Of a DNA stretch of 64,000 bases, positions 36,291-47,168 are shown piece by piece. Each line of letters begins with the position of its first letter. Positions within the stretch are counted from its first letter, which is position 1. The translations under genes were made by a program, and so were the position numbers. This DNA comes from Halichoerus grypus (taxonomy: Eukaryota > Chordata > Mammalia > Carnivora > Phocidae): contig NC_135714.1 in the NCBI RefSeq assembly GCF_964656455.1, positions 125,110,131 to 125,174,130 on the forward strand. Reading direction: 5' to 3'. A model generated the notes under the pieces. The model made no database searches, was not told the DNA's origin, and worked only from the letters and a program-made list of their open reading frames with translations.

Positions 36291-36365
36291 CTGCTTTTCT
36301 TATGAGCTTCTAGTGATGCTGATGCTGCCAGTGCATAAGGCCACACCTTGACAAGCAAGAGTCTA
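36291..36365 (-). mobile_element. MER20-like relic, right part
   Basis: CTTCTAGTGATGCTGATGCT, then GCCAGTGCATAAGGCCACAC and CTTGACAAGCAAG, completes the element interrupted at 35968. Confidence 0.7.
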
Positions 36366-36382
36366 AAATATAGCAGAGTTCT

Positions 36383-36580
36383 GGGTGCCTGGGTGGCTCA
36401 GTTGTTAAGCGTCTGCCTTCGGCTCAGGTCATGGTCCCAGGGTCCTGTGATCAAGCCCCACATCGGGCTCCCTGCTCAGCGGAGAGCCTGCTTCTCCCTC
36501 TCCCACTCCCCCTGCTTGTGTTCCCTCTCTCACTGTGTCTCTCTCTGTCAAATAAATACATAAAATCTTTAAAAATATAT
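36383..36580 (+). mobile_element. Can-SINE, plus strand
   Basis: Head GGGTGCCTGGGTGGCTCAGT to an (AAAT)n/AT tail. Exact duplication ATATAGCAGAGTTCT at 36368-36382 and 36581-36595. Confidence 0.96.
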
Positions 36581-36705
36581 ATATAGCAGAGTTCTATTTT
36601 CCTGTTACTCCTAACTAAATATTTATCATTATCTTCCCTATTACCTGACAATAGGGAATTTACAAACAATGAAAGGTCTCTCAGATTGAAAGAAATACAT
36701 GCCCT

Positions 36706-36708
<3 letters not shown>

Positions 36709-36746
<38 letters not shown>
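36709..36746. repeat. (AC)19 microsatellite
   Basis: Thirty-eight uninterrupted bases of AC dinucleotides, about 300 bp from the donor of the 37043-37255 TTC29 exon. Confidence 0.98.
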
Positions 36747-36752
<6 letters not shown>

Positions 36753-37042
36753 AACTTTTGCAAATGACCTTACCTTCTCATTATAGATTCATTGTTTTAT
36801 AACACTACTCCCAGAGGGTTGTAATTTTGGAGATAAAGCTTTCAGGAAATTAATGGATTTCTTGTTGTCAGCGCTAAGGCACCTCTGTTCTACAGTGAAA
36901 TTTGAAAGTATATTGATAGCATTTGTCTTTGCATTTCATAGGAAATAATCACCCAAACACTTGACGGTTTTTACTTCACTCTTGGGAGAAGCAGTGTCTG
37001 CCCATTAAAGGAAGCAATGTGAGAGTGTTCTTTTCCACCCAC

Positions 37043-37255
37043 CTTCTTTGGCTATTTCAGAAGCTTTTATTAGAATTCTGATGGCCTGTTTGTATTCTTT
37101 ATTTTCCAGCATTTTGTCTGAGAGTAATCTGTAAGTCCTCAGGAGACTCTCACAGGCCAACAAGTTGAGAAAGCGGCCTGTCTCATCCTTCCATACCCGC
37201 CCTTGCGTCAATTGATGGAATGCTTCATAATGCTCAGCAGCTTCCAGAAGCTGAC
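37043..37255 (-). CDS. TTC29: TTC29 internal coding exon (TPR region), 213 bp
   Basis: Internal exon of tetratricopeptide repeat domain 29. The minus strand reads a polypyrimidine-rich acceptor ending TTCTTCAG, then 213 bases, then a donor GTGGGT. The exon carries 2 bases of a split codon, 70 whole codons and 1 base. The peptide starts [18 protein letters not shown] and ends [11 protein letters not shown], with helix-pair spacing ([22 protein letters not shown]) typical of TPR units. I recognise it as TTC29 from the known mammalian protein. Members of this family act in the sperm axoneme/flagellum, and human loss-of-function causes malformed flagella and male infertility (established knowledge). 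The frame stays open into the upstream intron, so a longer ORF reaching 37301 is not the true exon boundary. The closing G joins GA at the start of the 28807-28892 exon to make Gly. No stop or frameshift is visible, so the gene looks intact here. Confidence 0.93.
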
Positions 37256-37549
37256 CTGAAGAATAAAAGCCATTCATAAATATAAACACAAGCCAGAACA
37301 TATTTTCAAAAATTTGGTATATATCTTATGTTTTACTACTAAGGGGGGTGGAAACCATGGAATACAGTCAAGAATTTCTAAGGATGAAGAAGATTTAAGC
37401 TGGCAGAGGAGTGATCTCAATTTGAACCTCAGATTCAGCAATGATTTTGGATGAACACCTGCTGGATGGATGTATCTTGGCAAGTAGAAATTGGCTAGGA
37501 TTACACATATTTAGAAACAGTGTGAAAACCCAATAATAATTACTAACAG

Positions 37550-37795
37550 CAATCCTGTTAGCTAACCTTTATTTGACATTACATAGGCAAATTCATGTGC
37601 TACATGCTTTACATGAATTTCTCATTTAATCTTCAAAATACTATTGTGAAATGGGATTGTTATGATTCCATTTTACAGAAGAGAAAGTGAGGTTAAGAAT
37701 TTTGCCCATGATTGCACGACTAGTGGGTTTGTATATCCAGGCAGTCTGAGTCCAGAACCCATGCTCTCAACCACTATCCTACACTGCTTTGCAAC
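37550..37795 (-). repeat. MIR SINE, near full length, minus strand
   Basis: CATGAATTTCTCATTTAATC, CATTTTACAGAAGAGAAAGT, GAGGTTAAGAATTTTGCCCA and CATGCTCTCAACCACTATCC. Confidence 0.88.
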
Positions 37796-38207
37796 AGACA
37801 GCATCTGTTTCGATCCCAAGAAGAATTCAGGTACCCTGAGAAACAATGCGTCTGTTACAAATTTCAAATTCAATTATTATACAGGCATTTGTATACTCCG
37901 TTTCATTTTTAATAATTAAAATACAACTTGGCTGCCTTTCTGGATTATATTTCATAATACAGTTCAAAATAGATCTTCTCAAAGCCAAAACTCCAAATTA
38001 GCTTTCAGTCATTTCACTCCTTGAAATAAGAGCAAGCACATTTCTGGAAGAGGAGTTTGCAGTTCCACACTGTGGACTGTATTTTACGTGTGAATTGCCT
38101 TGTGAAAATCCTCACCATATCCCGTAGTGTAAACACGCTTTCCCGGTATTGGGAGTTACCTACATTGAGATTAACTGGGAAGGCACTTGTATGTAGGCAT
38201 TCCAATA

Positions 38208-38340
38208 GCAGTGGTTAAGAGTGAGTGCCAGCTCCAAGCAGACACCTTGGTTCTTACCCCAGCTTTACCCTTTCCGCTGTTTAGCCTCAGGCTACTTACT
38301 ACACTTTCTGTGCAGGAGTTTAATTCTTTTACAAAATAAG
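38208..38340 (+). repeat. MIR-like SINE, plus strand
   Basis: AGCAGTGGTTAAGAGTGAGT, TGGTTCTTACCCCAGCTTTA and GCCTCAGGCTACTTACTACA resemble the 5' half of MIR. Confidence 0.65.
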
Positions 38341-38859
38341 ATGATAGTGTACACTATTCAAGGTGTTATGGTGAGAAATGGATCAATACATGTTCAATAC
38401 CTGAACGCAGGATTCTCTAAGCATAACTTATGCTTTCCGCAAAAAGCTTTCCGTAGTTGAGTCTTTATAACACTATTGCCATGGCTGATTAAATTAACCT
38501 ACGCAAGTCTTAATCAGGCTCAATATATTTTCTCAAATAGGTTTCACTAGATATCACAGGTTAGATAATATAGGGTATGGCAGCCACTGCCATGACTCTT
38601 ACATATAATTTCCCCCTATTTTTGCCCTGAATTTGCCGTCAAAATTAGTACTGGAGTATTAAAGAATATACACATAAATAAGAATAGCATTCACAAAGAA
38701 ATACAATAAACAGAGGTGGACAATCAGCTAATGATCTGTAAAAACACTGAGTAGAGGCATAGCCAGTCCGAGCCCTTGTTGCACCATGCAGAAGAAAGGC
38801 ATATTCACCAGGACACACACACAGAGGGGAATGTGTACAACAGAGACACTTAGAAACTT

Positions 38860-39100
38860 GTCTTATGAAATTTTCACATGATACAAGACTACAGAGCCGT
38901 AAATATGATACTATAGAAGACTATTTCATTACATGGACAGGTGTTTGTGATAAGTGAAAATACTGGACAACATCAGAAAACATTTACAAAGCATTATCAG
39001 TGTTACATGGGTGACTGATGGTTTCTTTTTTCCTTTCTGATTATTGGCATTTTCTAATGTTTCTATCATCAAAATATGTTTATTGTGTAATAAAAATATA
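38860..39100 (+). repeat. Possible old L1 3' end, plus strand
   Basis: ATTATTGGCATTTTCTAATG followed by a TTTATTGTGTAATAAAAATA-type tail resembles old L1M 3' ends. Low certainty. Confidence 0.35.
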
Positions 39101-39780
39101 TGATAGAAGCTATTTTAAAAATAATGCCCAATCCTTTTTCATTTTGATGCAAATGCTCAAGGTTGAAGTTCACTGTTCTATCTTCCCATTTAACTCACAA
39201 TTTTTCTCTTACTTCCCACCACAGCAGGCATACTTTCTCATCTCTCTCCTACTGTAGCACCTCTCACCAGAAACACCTTTCTCCAAATACCCATGACCCT
39301 CATTTTTTTAAAAAACTCAAATGGAACACTGACATATATGTGTGTTATGTTTCCTCTGTTAACTATATTTCTGCCTGTAAAGTACAGCTCTGTATTCCTA
39401 GAAAGATGTATACCAGAGTTTTTTTTTTTCCATCCAGCATCCATCTACTCATAAAGTACAGGTACATATTTCTCTTTGGCCATGTGAATAGGGAAAGATA
39501 GATACAGGGAACTCTGAGTAAACTAGATAGTTCCAGAAAAAAAGAATTGGGACTGTAAGGAGACTAGGAAGGACCTAATGGCATCTGTGGTTACACACAA
39601 TAGCCAGATGGAAAGAGGGTCCAAAGGTGTGTTATAAAATAACAGATTCACTCACAATTCCAGGAGGAGAGCCAGGAGGTGAAGCTCTGGATAACCCAAC
39701 TAATTACAATGAGATGCAAATAGGCAGAAAGATGTAAATAGTATTATGAGAACTGATGGCCATGTCCAAGATCTGATCTA
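39101..39780. other. Unassigned intronic sequence
   Basis: No recognised gene or repeat. Confidence 0.5.
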
Positions 39781-39787
39781 CATGGGA

Positions 39788-39898
39788 GCAGAAAGAAGAG
39801 GCAGGGGGAGGGAAGGAAGGGTAGAAAGTAGGAAAAGGAGAGGTGGAGGAAGTGGAGAAAGGGGTGATGGTGAGGAAGAGTGGAGAAAAAGTGGGGAT
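39788..39898. repeat. Polypurine (G/A) tract
   Basis: About 110 bases almost entirely G and A on the plus strand, e.g. GGCAGGGGGAGGGAAGGAAG, with few pyrimidines. Low-complexity, imperfect repeat. Confidence 0.85.
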
Positions 39899-40254
39899 TA
39901 TGTCTTTGTATTCCGTAACAGCCAGACTCCCCTCTGTGTTATGGGCGCTATTCAGCATCTTGGACAGGCTGTCTAAGGAGAAATGAAGTACAGGGGGTTT
40001 GGCAGAAATTGGTTTCAGTTGGTTATTATGCCAGGCAACCTTGGAATGTGGTTAAGTTTGATTTTTACTAAAGCTTTGAGGGCTCATATCAGTGTCTTAC
40101 TTAGCTCATGATTACTGGCCAAGGTTCAGCTCTCAGAAAAGTAAACTTAATGTTTCTCAGGAGGAAGGAGCCTGGTGTAAGATGCTCGGGTGAAAGAGAA
40201 CAGGTCAATACTCTTTCCTGAAGGCCTACTGGGTGCTCGTCAAGACGGAAGGCT

Positions 40255-40430
40255 TTCCCCCCATACGTTATTTTACTTAACCTTCCAAAAACTGATAAAG
40301 TATATATGATCATTACTTTACACTAACGAGGAAATTGAGGCTCACAAAGGTTAAATGACTCAAATAGCTAAAGAGTGATGTTTAGGATTTAAAACCATGC
40401 CTCTTGGTTCCACCACCCCAGATGCTAGTC
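40255..40430 (-). repeat. MIR SINE, minus strand
   Basis: TTTACACTAACGAGGAAATT, GAGGCTCACAAAGGTTAAAT and TAAAACCATGCCTCTTGGTT. Confidence 0.78.
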
Positions 40431-40434
40431 AACA

Positions 40435-42560
40435 AACCAAGCGTCAGGACCTTGGGTGGAGTAAGTTACATTCTCCGGACATAAATTTCTCAAGTTAAAA
40501 ACAATGTTAGAGCTATATGATTTCTAGTCTCTTCCAGTTCTATAACTCTTATTCAGGCAATTGCAGGTAATTTCTAACATAAAAGCACAGATATTAGCCC
40601 CTGATGTGTTTCTGATTGGTCTTTCTGAAGGAGTCTGATGTATAACCAGCTATGCATCCTGCATCTAAATTCCCTACTTTCCCATAAACCATGTGGTGAC
40701 ATCCATGGGGCTCCTAGAATTCCTAGGTTGCCCCAGACTTAGTCAGCTGTGGCCATATCTAGCTATTCATGGATTCACTTCCCCTTCCTTAACCACATTG
40801 CCACAGATGAGGCCACTGGGAATTCTATTTTAAACCGAGGTGCCTAAACAGAAGTGCCTAAACAGTAGAGTTTTCCAGTCCTTCTCAGATGTAAAGATGC
40901 ATTTCTAAAGTTATTTGGTGGCAAACAGACCAGCAAATAAGCCAGCAAGATTTTGATCCAAATGATCATAAGCACACAAATGACTTGGCTACACTTTCTA
41001 AAGGCTGGTCAGAATTTGAAAGCACATATTATAATATGGTATATTTGATTTTAAAATATTAAAATATAGTCTATACTATGAAGGGAGCATAGTAATTTAA
41101 GTACGCAAGTATTTCCCTTTAAGCATGATTAACAATGGAATGATTTCCATTTAATTTATATTTTCAACTGTGAGTAGGATTTCAAAGATTTTCTTACTTT
41201 CTGGGTAAAGACTGATAATAATAAGACTAGATATTTATTAAGACATAATGCATCCTGTTTTATTTGAAAAAGTTTAAATTTAATATACCTGAGAGAAATA
41301 TTCTAAAAGGCCATCATTATAGTGGTCATTTTGACAAAGCTAAACGTAAAAATTAATGAAGATCATGAGCCAGTTTTTTGGTTCAGAGCATCCCTTTGTA
41401 ACTTCTTCAAAGTGTTCCTATATAGTCTACCCTTTTTTACCAAAGAAACCTTAAAATATCAGAACCGGGTGAGATTTCCAGATCCTACAACCAATCTTAT
41501 GGAAGGACAAGCGTCTAGACAACTGTCCTTTTCTGGAATTATCAAGTGGTAACATTATTTTCCATTGAAGAAGAGGGCAGAGAGAAGAAGGATTACACCA
41601 ATGTACCACAAAAATAAAAGTTAACTGAAAACAAGAGAGAAAAGAGAAGGCCTCAGGAATATTCATCCATGGGAAAGGTCTCCAGGGGCATGTGAGCTTT
41701 CTCATATGGCAGCAGGAATTATAAGCAAATCATAATCATCACTATGCATAATAAAGATCGCAGGAGTAACCCCCATAAAGAAGACAACTAGGGCTCAGCT
41801 AAGTGCCTGGAATGCATGGTTTTATGCTAAGCAAAATTCCAGAGACTTCACTAATATTTCAAGTGAATCAAGGAAGAAAATGGAGCCAAAATGTTTCATG
41901 GGAGGGAATCGAGATGGCCCTCCACCAATACCATCAGTAATCAGTTCATTCAATAATATGAGGTACTATCAGAAAACACTCAGGAGATACACCAAACAAG
42001 TGTGTAAAACAAGAGTGTCCAGGTATGGATGGAAGTATCCTAAGACTCAGTTTTGGGTTTTTGTTTGTTTGTCTTAAAAACAATTACATGACATCTACAT
42101 AAACAATAGGTAGGTTGGTACACATTTATAGTTTTTCACCTAAAGGAAAGTACACTCTCAAAATAAAACTATTACAAAGGAGATTCACTTTACCTAAAGC
42201 CCACACATACAAGAAATCCATCCATTTATTTAAAAAATACAAACAAAACCCAAACAATGTGGTAAACTGCAAAATGCTTGGTAGGATGTTAAGACAAATG
42301 CTATGTAGAGCAAATAAGATTTTATATATTTGGGTATTATCCAAATTGTTGCTTACCCCTCTTCCCTGCACAACATCTCTGAAAGTTTATAGATATTTGT
42401 TTTATCACAGCAGATGTCTAGAACAAATATTAAGCAAAAGAGAATGTATATGATCTCTCCCATTTTAGTTTTTTTTTAAAGTAGGAAGATTGACTAGATA
42501 TTAACACAAATGGGTTTAAATGTGAAGCTGCCATAAAAGCAGGAACATAAATGTAATTCT
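40435..42560. other. Unassigned intronic sequence
   Basis: No recognised gene or repeat. The frame of 112 codons at 42115-42453 shows no known domain. Confidence 0.45.
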
Positions 42561-42564
42561 CCCA

Positions 42565-43215
42565 GCCGCTATTTTGATGCACATTTTTGATTCCATGAAT
42601 ATTTTATGAAATGGCCCAAACTAAAGCCATATAACATTCCTGCATTACTGATGCTTGCGCCCGTAAGCTACGAACATTAGAGGCATGATTGAGTGCATTA
42701 AAATGAACTCATTCAGCAGTGCATTGATTACTTGAAGGGGGAGGGAAAAGAAAAAAGAAAAAAAAGAAAAAAGAAAAAGTTGCTCCACTTAAGAAAACAG
42801 CACACAAATCTAAACTTCGCAATATAATAAGGGTGAAAGCAAGTTTGAATAAAATAATATTTCATAAATAGAGACTCTGTCTAGACCAGACAGTAATTAG
42901 GCAAGGTGTTAATTATGTCCAAAGATGGCTCCCAGTATTATTCAGGTAATTTAAAATGTCACAATCTCTAAGATGCACAGACTGGCCTCCTTTAGTTCCA
43001 TGCATCAGCAATTCTGAAAGTAGCTAATTATTTCCTTTTTCTATCAACTTGTACATTTGCCAGTAAAAATAATGCTCCAGAAACAATTGCATGAAAATAA
43101 TTTGACAGGTCCATAAGGCCTATTTCTTCAGCAGCACTGGTATAAGTCTTAAGCATATTTAGTTGTAAATTGTGCACATTTGTTGAGGAATTTAGGGAAA
43201 TATTCCACTTTAGCT
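42565..43215. promoter_or_regulatory. Candidate conserved noncoding block
   Basis: Repeat-free, non-coding, moderately AT-rich DNA with complex, non-degenerate texture: GCCATATAACATTCCTGCAT (CArG-like), GATGCTTGCGCCCGTAAGCT, CAGTAATTAGGCAAGG and AGCTAATTATTTCC (homeodomain-type TAATTA). An interrupting A/G tract lies at 42736-42778. Call based on texture only; no alignment was available. Confidence 0.3.
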
Positions 43216-43919
43216 TAAAACAACAACCTAAAGGAACAATAAAGCTTTATGTATGTTATATTACATTTTAATCTGGAGCTACTGGACATCTTTGGCATTA
43301 AGTTACTATTCCATACAATGTAGACATAAAATCTGCTAGGAGCAATATTGAACAGTAGCAAAAAGAGAAAAATGTTATCGCTCTTTTGTAAAAACAAAAG
43401 ACATTGCTTTCCATTTCAGTTTAACCTCATGAACAATTTATATTATCTTTAGGTTTTTACATTCAATTATGATAATTATAATGGCACTATACATGCTGAA
43501 ATACTTAAGGGCTTGTCACACTTCCCAGTGGAAACTATCACTTGAAAGGTTTATCTCTTGTCAGAGGAGATTTGTTCTGACTATAACCCACTGCACACCA
43601 CTGAAAAATGGAATGCTGGAAAACAAAGATTTTGTTCTGTAACTCAACAGCATCCCTAATAAACCAGGGAAAAAAATGTGCCCATAACTTTTGAGTAGCT
43701 ACTTTGGGATACTTAGAAGAAATTTAAAATGCTATTTCTAAAAATGGAATCGTTTCTTTATCATTTTGAACAAAGATTTCAGATGGACATTACAAGAATG
43801 CTATCACATCCCCATTAAAAAATACGGGTCACTAAACCAGACAATGAAAAGGATCCCAGGAAGACAGGAAGACAGGTATGGGAGAAACTTACCAAGGGTT
43901 TATCACTGGAATTGGCAAT
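43216..43919. other. Unassigned intronic sequence
   Basis: No recognised gene or repeat. Confidence 0.5.
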
Positions 43920-43937
43920 ACTAGTAAGTTAATTTTT

Positions 43938-44130
43938 TTCTTTTTTTTTTAGAGAGGGAAGGGTAGGGGCACAGGGAGAAGGAGAGAGAGAATCTTAAGC
44001 AGGCTCCACACCCAGTACAAAGCCCGATGCGAGGCTCAATGCAGGGCTCCATCTCATGACTCTGAGATCATCACCCGAGCCAAAATCAAGAGCTGGACGC
44101 TTAACTCTGACTAAGCCACCCAAGCACCCC
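43938..44130 (-). mobile_element. Can-SINE (older type), minus strand
   Basis: Poly-T with C interruption to a degenerate head TAAGCCACCCAAGCACCCC. Long duplication ACTAGTAAGTTAATTTTT at 43920-43937 and 44131-44148. Confidence 0.95.
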
Positions 44131-44148
44131 ACTAGTAAGTTAATTTTT

Positions 44149-44885
44149 AAAATCCAGAAGATTTGCCTACACTTCTAAAATATTCTGAAGGAATTGATAT
44201 TTATTGCTGTTTGTGATTTTAGATAGGTGAATTGTGGTCAGTGATGAAAATGGTATATAAGCTTGACTGCTTTATGCTGTAATATAAAACTCAGATAGTT
44301 GGTTCCTATCTAAGCTTTGTAATTTCTAAGGATTAGGCAGCTTTGTTCTCAAAAAAAATTACTTGAATAATTTTTAAAAATGTAAAACACTTGTATAATG
44401 TATAAACAATAGGACTAAATGCTAGCCATTGTAGAGCTTACAGAGTTTACTATTTCCCTCCTATAATAAATTGTTTTACTTTAATGGTTGCCACCTCATC
44501 TTAAAATACTAAGTAAAAAGTGTTGACAAGCGTAAAAGTCTGAGGAGAAATAACGGCAGTATTGACATCAGATCAACTAATGAATTATATTGCGCTGGAC
44601 TTAATCAATAATGTAATTCTTACTTGAATTAAATATTGTTCACCATTTTAAACAAACCACATTCTGATTATGTGTATATGTTGATATGGGCAAAGAGAAA
44701 TGTATGGAAGCATATATACCAAAGTACCAGTACTGATTAACTTACAGAGGATGGAGGTGAGCGAGGGGAGTATTAACTTTTCCTCAATCCATCGTTGTTT
44801 TGATTGACAATAAGCATGTGCTATTTGGGGTATCACGAAAACCTAACAAACTGAAAATATCCTATTCAGGTGAGTATGGAGGGAG
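44149..44885. other. Unassigned AT-rich intronic sequence
   Basis: No recognised gene or repeat. Confidence 0.5.
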
Positions 44886-44889
44886 AAAA

Positions 44890-45075
44890 ACAATGTTAGC
44901 TGAGCACTCACTGTGCTTCGCACGACAGTAGCTGCTATATATATGTGTGTTAGAATCTATATTCTAGAGATGAAGAAAATGAGCCTCGGTGATCCTCTTC
45001 CTCGGCCCACACACCAAGTAGGTGGCAGACCTAATGCCCACCCAAAGCCCACTCAACTGACCTCACTCCCTCAAG
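44890..45075 (-). repeat. MIR SINE, minus strand
   Basis: TAGCTGAGCACTCACTGTGC, GAGATGAAGAAAATGAGCCT and CACACCAAGTAGGTGGCAGA. Confidence 0.72.
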
Positions 45076-45164
45076 TGACCCCTTTTTAGAAACTGTGTCC
45101 AACGTTTGGCTTTAAAGGCAGAGAGTAAGTTTTGAACCTGAACACCATGACATAATTGGACCAT

Positions 45165-45300
45165 TCACACCATTTCTTTAAGTGCTCTGAAACAAGAATA
45201 ATAATGCCAGCCTCAGGTTGTGGTTGCAAAGCACATTAAAACAGCTGGGGCACCATGCAGGGTGCCTGGTATTTCGTAGGCATTCAGAAACTTTTCATGC
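45165..45300 (+). repeat. MIR-like SINE, 3' part, plus strand
   Basis: AATAATAATGCCAGCCTCAG, GCAAAGCACATTAAAACAGC and GGTGCCTGGTATTTCGTAGG match the 3' MIR order. Confidence 0.6.
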
Positions 45301-45317
45301 CTTTTTATCTTTTCGGG

Positions 45318-45341
45318 TTTTTTTTTTTTTTTTTTTTTTTT
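45318..45341. repeat. Poly-T tract (24 T)
   Basis: Uninterrupted run of 24 T. No recognisable retroelement body is attached, so its origin is unclear. Confidence 0.95.
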
Positions 45342-45589
45342 GGACTTACCATTTGGAGGGAATCTGGCTGGGCCTGCTATTTGGAATGCTTTAAAACTCA
45401 GTTTTAGGGAACAGTGTCACTTCTTCAATACGAAGAGCCACTTAAGGCACGAGTACAACAACACACTTCATCCGACTTTCATCCAGCACCTCTTTTGCCC
45501 TTGGTCAGTGGTATCTCGGAAGAGATGTTCCTAGGGCAGTGCCTTGTCTCAGCCACTCAGAGGAAACACTGCCTCTAGAACAGTTTATT

Positions 45590-45790
45590 CAGTGTGGCAA
45601 AGACCTGTAGGCTCGGCGCAGCTCTACAAGACCTCCTTGCAAAGCTCTGAAAGAGAAAAACCCGCTGCAGCTGCAGAGCGCCTCTGAATGAGGCTTCCTC
45701 TCTGTGCTACTCGTTAAGCAGTAAATAATTAAAACACCCTGGAAAAGATAGGTAAAATACAGCAGCAATGTCAGTAACACAGACATGAAA
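45590..45790. promoter_or_regulatory. Candidate regulatory block with several CpGs
   Basis: Non-repeat DNA with CpGs in GGCTCGGCGCAG, ACCCGCTGCAG, GAGCGCCT and TACTCGTT within about 110 bases, followed by AGTAAATAATTAAAACACCC. Texture unlike the surrounding intron. Function unproven. Confidence 0.28.
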
Positions 45791-47060
45791 GAGAAGGGGA
45801 AGAAAATGAATTAAAAAAAAAAGGCAATGAAATAATTCATTTGAAGCTCTAATAAAGTTTCATTTGCAGTCTTGTTTAAAGATATATCAGACTTCAGGGA
45901 TGTAACCTAATTACATTTTTATTCTAAGTTCCATTCAAAGATCTTGGACTTTGATTCTTTAACACAGATCAAACATGGTATAATTTTCTTGTGGCTATCA
46001 ATACTTAAAAAGGATCTCTTCATTAAATACTATAAGGTCTTATGAACATGTACACACAGTAGATGGAGAATAAACTGACATGCCCTGAAAAGTGACAATT
46101 AATTTATATAGAAATAGCAATGCTAATTTGCTTAACTTCTGAAAAAAAACCCACTTTAATTATTAAATTCACTTTTATTCAAATATAAAGTGACTCAGTT
46201 TCTAATATTGATCAAATCAGATGCACCTTTGAAAATGTATCATAGTGCCCATTTTTAAAATCCAATCTTGGAATATACTCCGAAAATGCAGTGGGAGAAG
46301 TAGTAAGAGATTGCAACCACGCAGAGATGAACAGAGAAACACTGTCGACAGACATGCAGTGGGGGGAGGGTGTTTTGGGGTAATCAGTGTTCATACACAC
46401 TTTTGGATTGGCTTTACTTCATATTTTACTAGGAAACCTGAACAGAATAATGTGTTGCTCTTCCAGAGACTCTTTTTGGAAAAGTTTCCTCTCAAGGGAC
46501 TTTTAAGATGCAAATTTAGAAGAGGTTTAAAAGTAGAGGGAAACAAACAAGTAGGATTTATTTTTTAACTGTTAAGAGGAAAAAGTGCCCCAGTGAACTT
46601 GCGTAGTTGTACTAAAGGTGTGAGTAGACGGGAGGGACACTAGGACTTAAAGATCCCCGGGGGAGAACCAACACAGAACTTCGGTGGTGAATCAGCAGCA
46701 GCCACTGGGAAATTTTGCCTGAGTTGTTTTTGTTTGTTTTTTCCCTTCAAAATATCCACAGTGCCCACCAGTGAATCTGTTTTCAAAGATAAACATTGAA
46801 TGAGATGCCCTTTGTCACTTCGAGTGCTGTTTTCTCTTACAGCATTCTGTATGTAATAGAGGCATTGTTGTTACGAATTTTAAAATATGATAACAATTTA
46901 AATAGAAAATACAAGTCATTTAAAACCCTAAATAACTATATTATGCCGGTCAAAAGCTATTAATAGCAAATAGCAAAGATGTTATTGTCTCAACTATTGT
47001 TTAGTCCATGAATAAAATGCTCGGTTTAGAAAGACAAAAGAAAATTTTAATGTTCACTAT
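45791..47060. other. Unassigned intronic sequence
   Basis: No recognised repeat or gene. A 107-codon frame at 46245-46568 has no recognised domain. Confidence 0.45.
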
Positions 47061-47062
47061 TA

Positions 47063-47168
47063 CCTAGGGTGACCAATTCATTCAGGTTTGTCTGGGATTT
47101 TACTGGCTCAAGCACTGGAAGTCTCAAGTCCAGGGAACTCCCTCAGTCCCAAGGCAAACTGAGATGCT
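47063..47168. repeat. Imperfect palindromic DNA-transposon-like relic
   Basis: The left arm CAGGTTTGTCTGGGA and right arm TCCCAAGGCAAACTG form an imperfect inverted repeat. The left edge TAGGGTGACCAATTCATTCA resembles a common old mammalian palindromic repeat. Family not assigned. Confidence 0.45.

Larger units (their letters stand above)
28893..37042 (-). other. TTC29: TTC29 intron, complete, 8.15 kb
   Basis: Bounded on the minus strand by donor GTGGGT at 37042 and acceptor TTTAG at 28893; a phase-1 intron. It contains an L2, an old L1 split by a solo LTR, a MER20 split by an L1 3' end, one Can-SINE and a (CA)19 tract. The stretch 28893-30820 shows no recognised repeat or gene and is AT-rich unique sequence. 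34805-35865 is likewise mostly unexplained. Confidence 0.88.

Noticed and set aside
37256..37301. Extension of the TTC29 exon to the Met at 37301
   Set aside because: This part is the upstream intron; the polypyrimidine tract and AG acceptor end at 37256, and the exon begins at 37255.
42115..42453. 112-codon plus-strand frame
   Set aside because: Composition is typical of A/T-rich noncoding DNA (Lys, Ile, Leu, Asn) and no family is recognisable.
43860..43925. Good minus-strand donor-like GTAAGT after CCCTTG as an upstream TTC29 exon end
   Set aside because: The reading frame before it does not match the TTC29 protein and the phase is wrong for the 37255 acceptor.
45340..45400. Minus-strand donor-like GTAAGT after CCAAATG with the right phase
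   Set aside because: The translation (ending FPPN plus G) does not resemble the expected TTC29 segment, and the site abuts a poly-T tract.
46245..46568. 107-codon plus-strand frame
   Set aside because: No recognised domain, no splice or promoter context, and a length within chance for this region.
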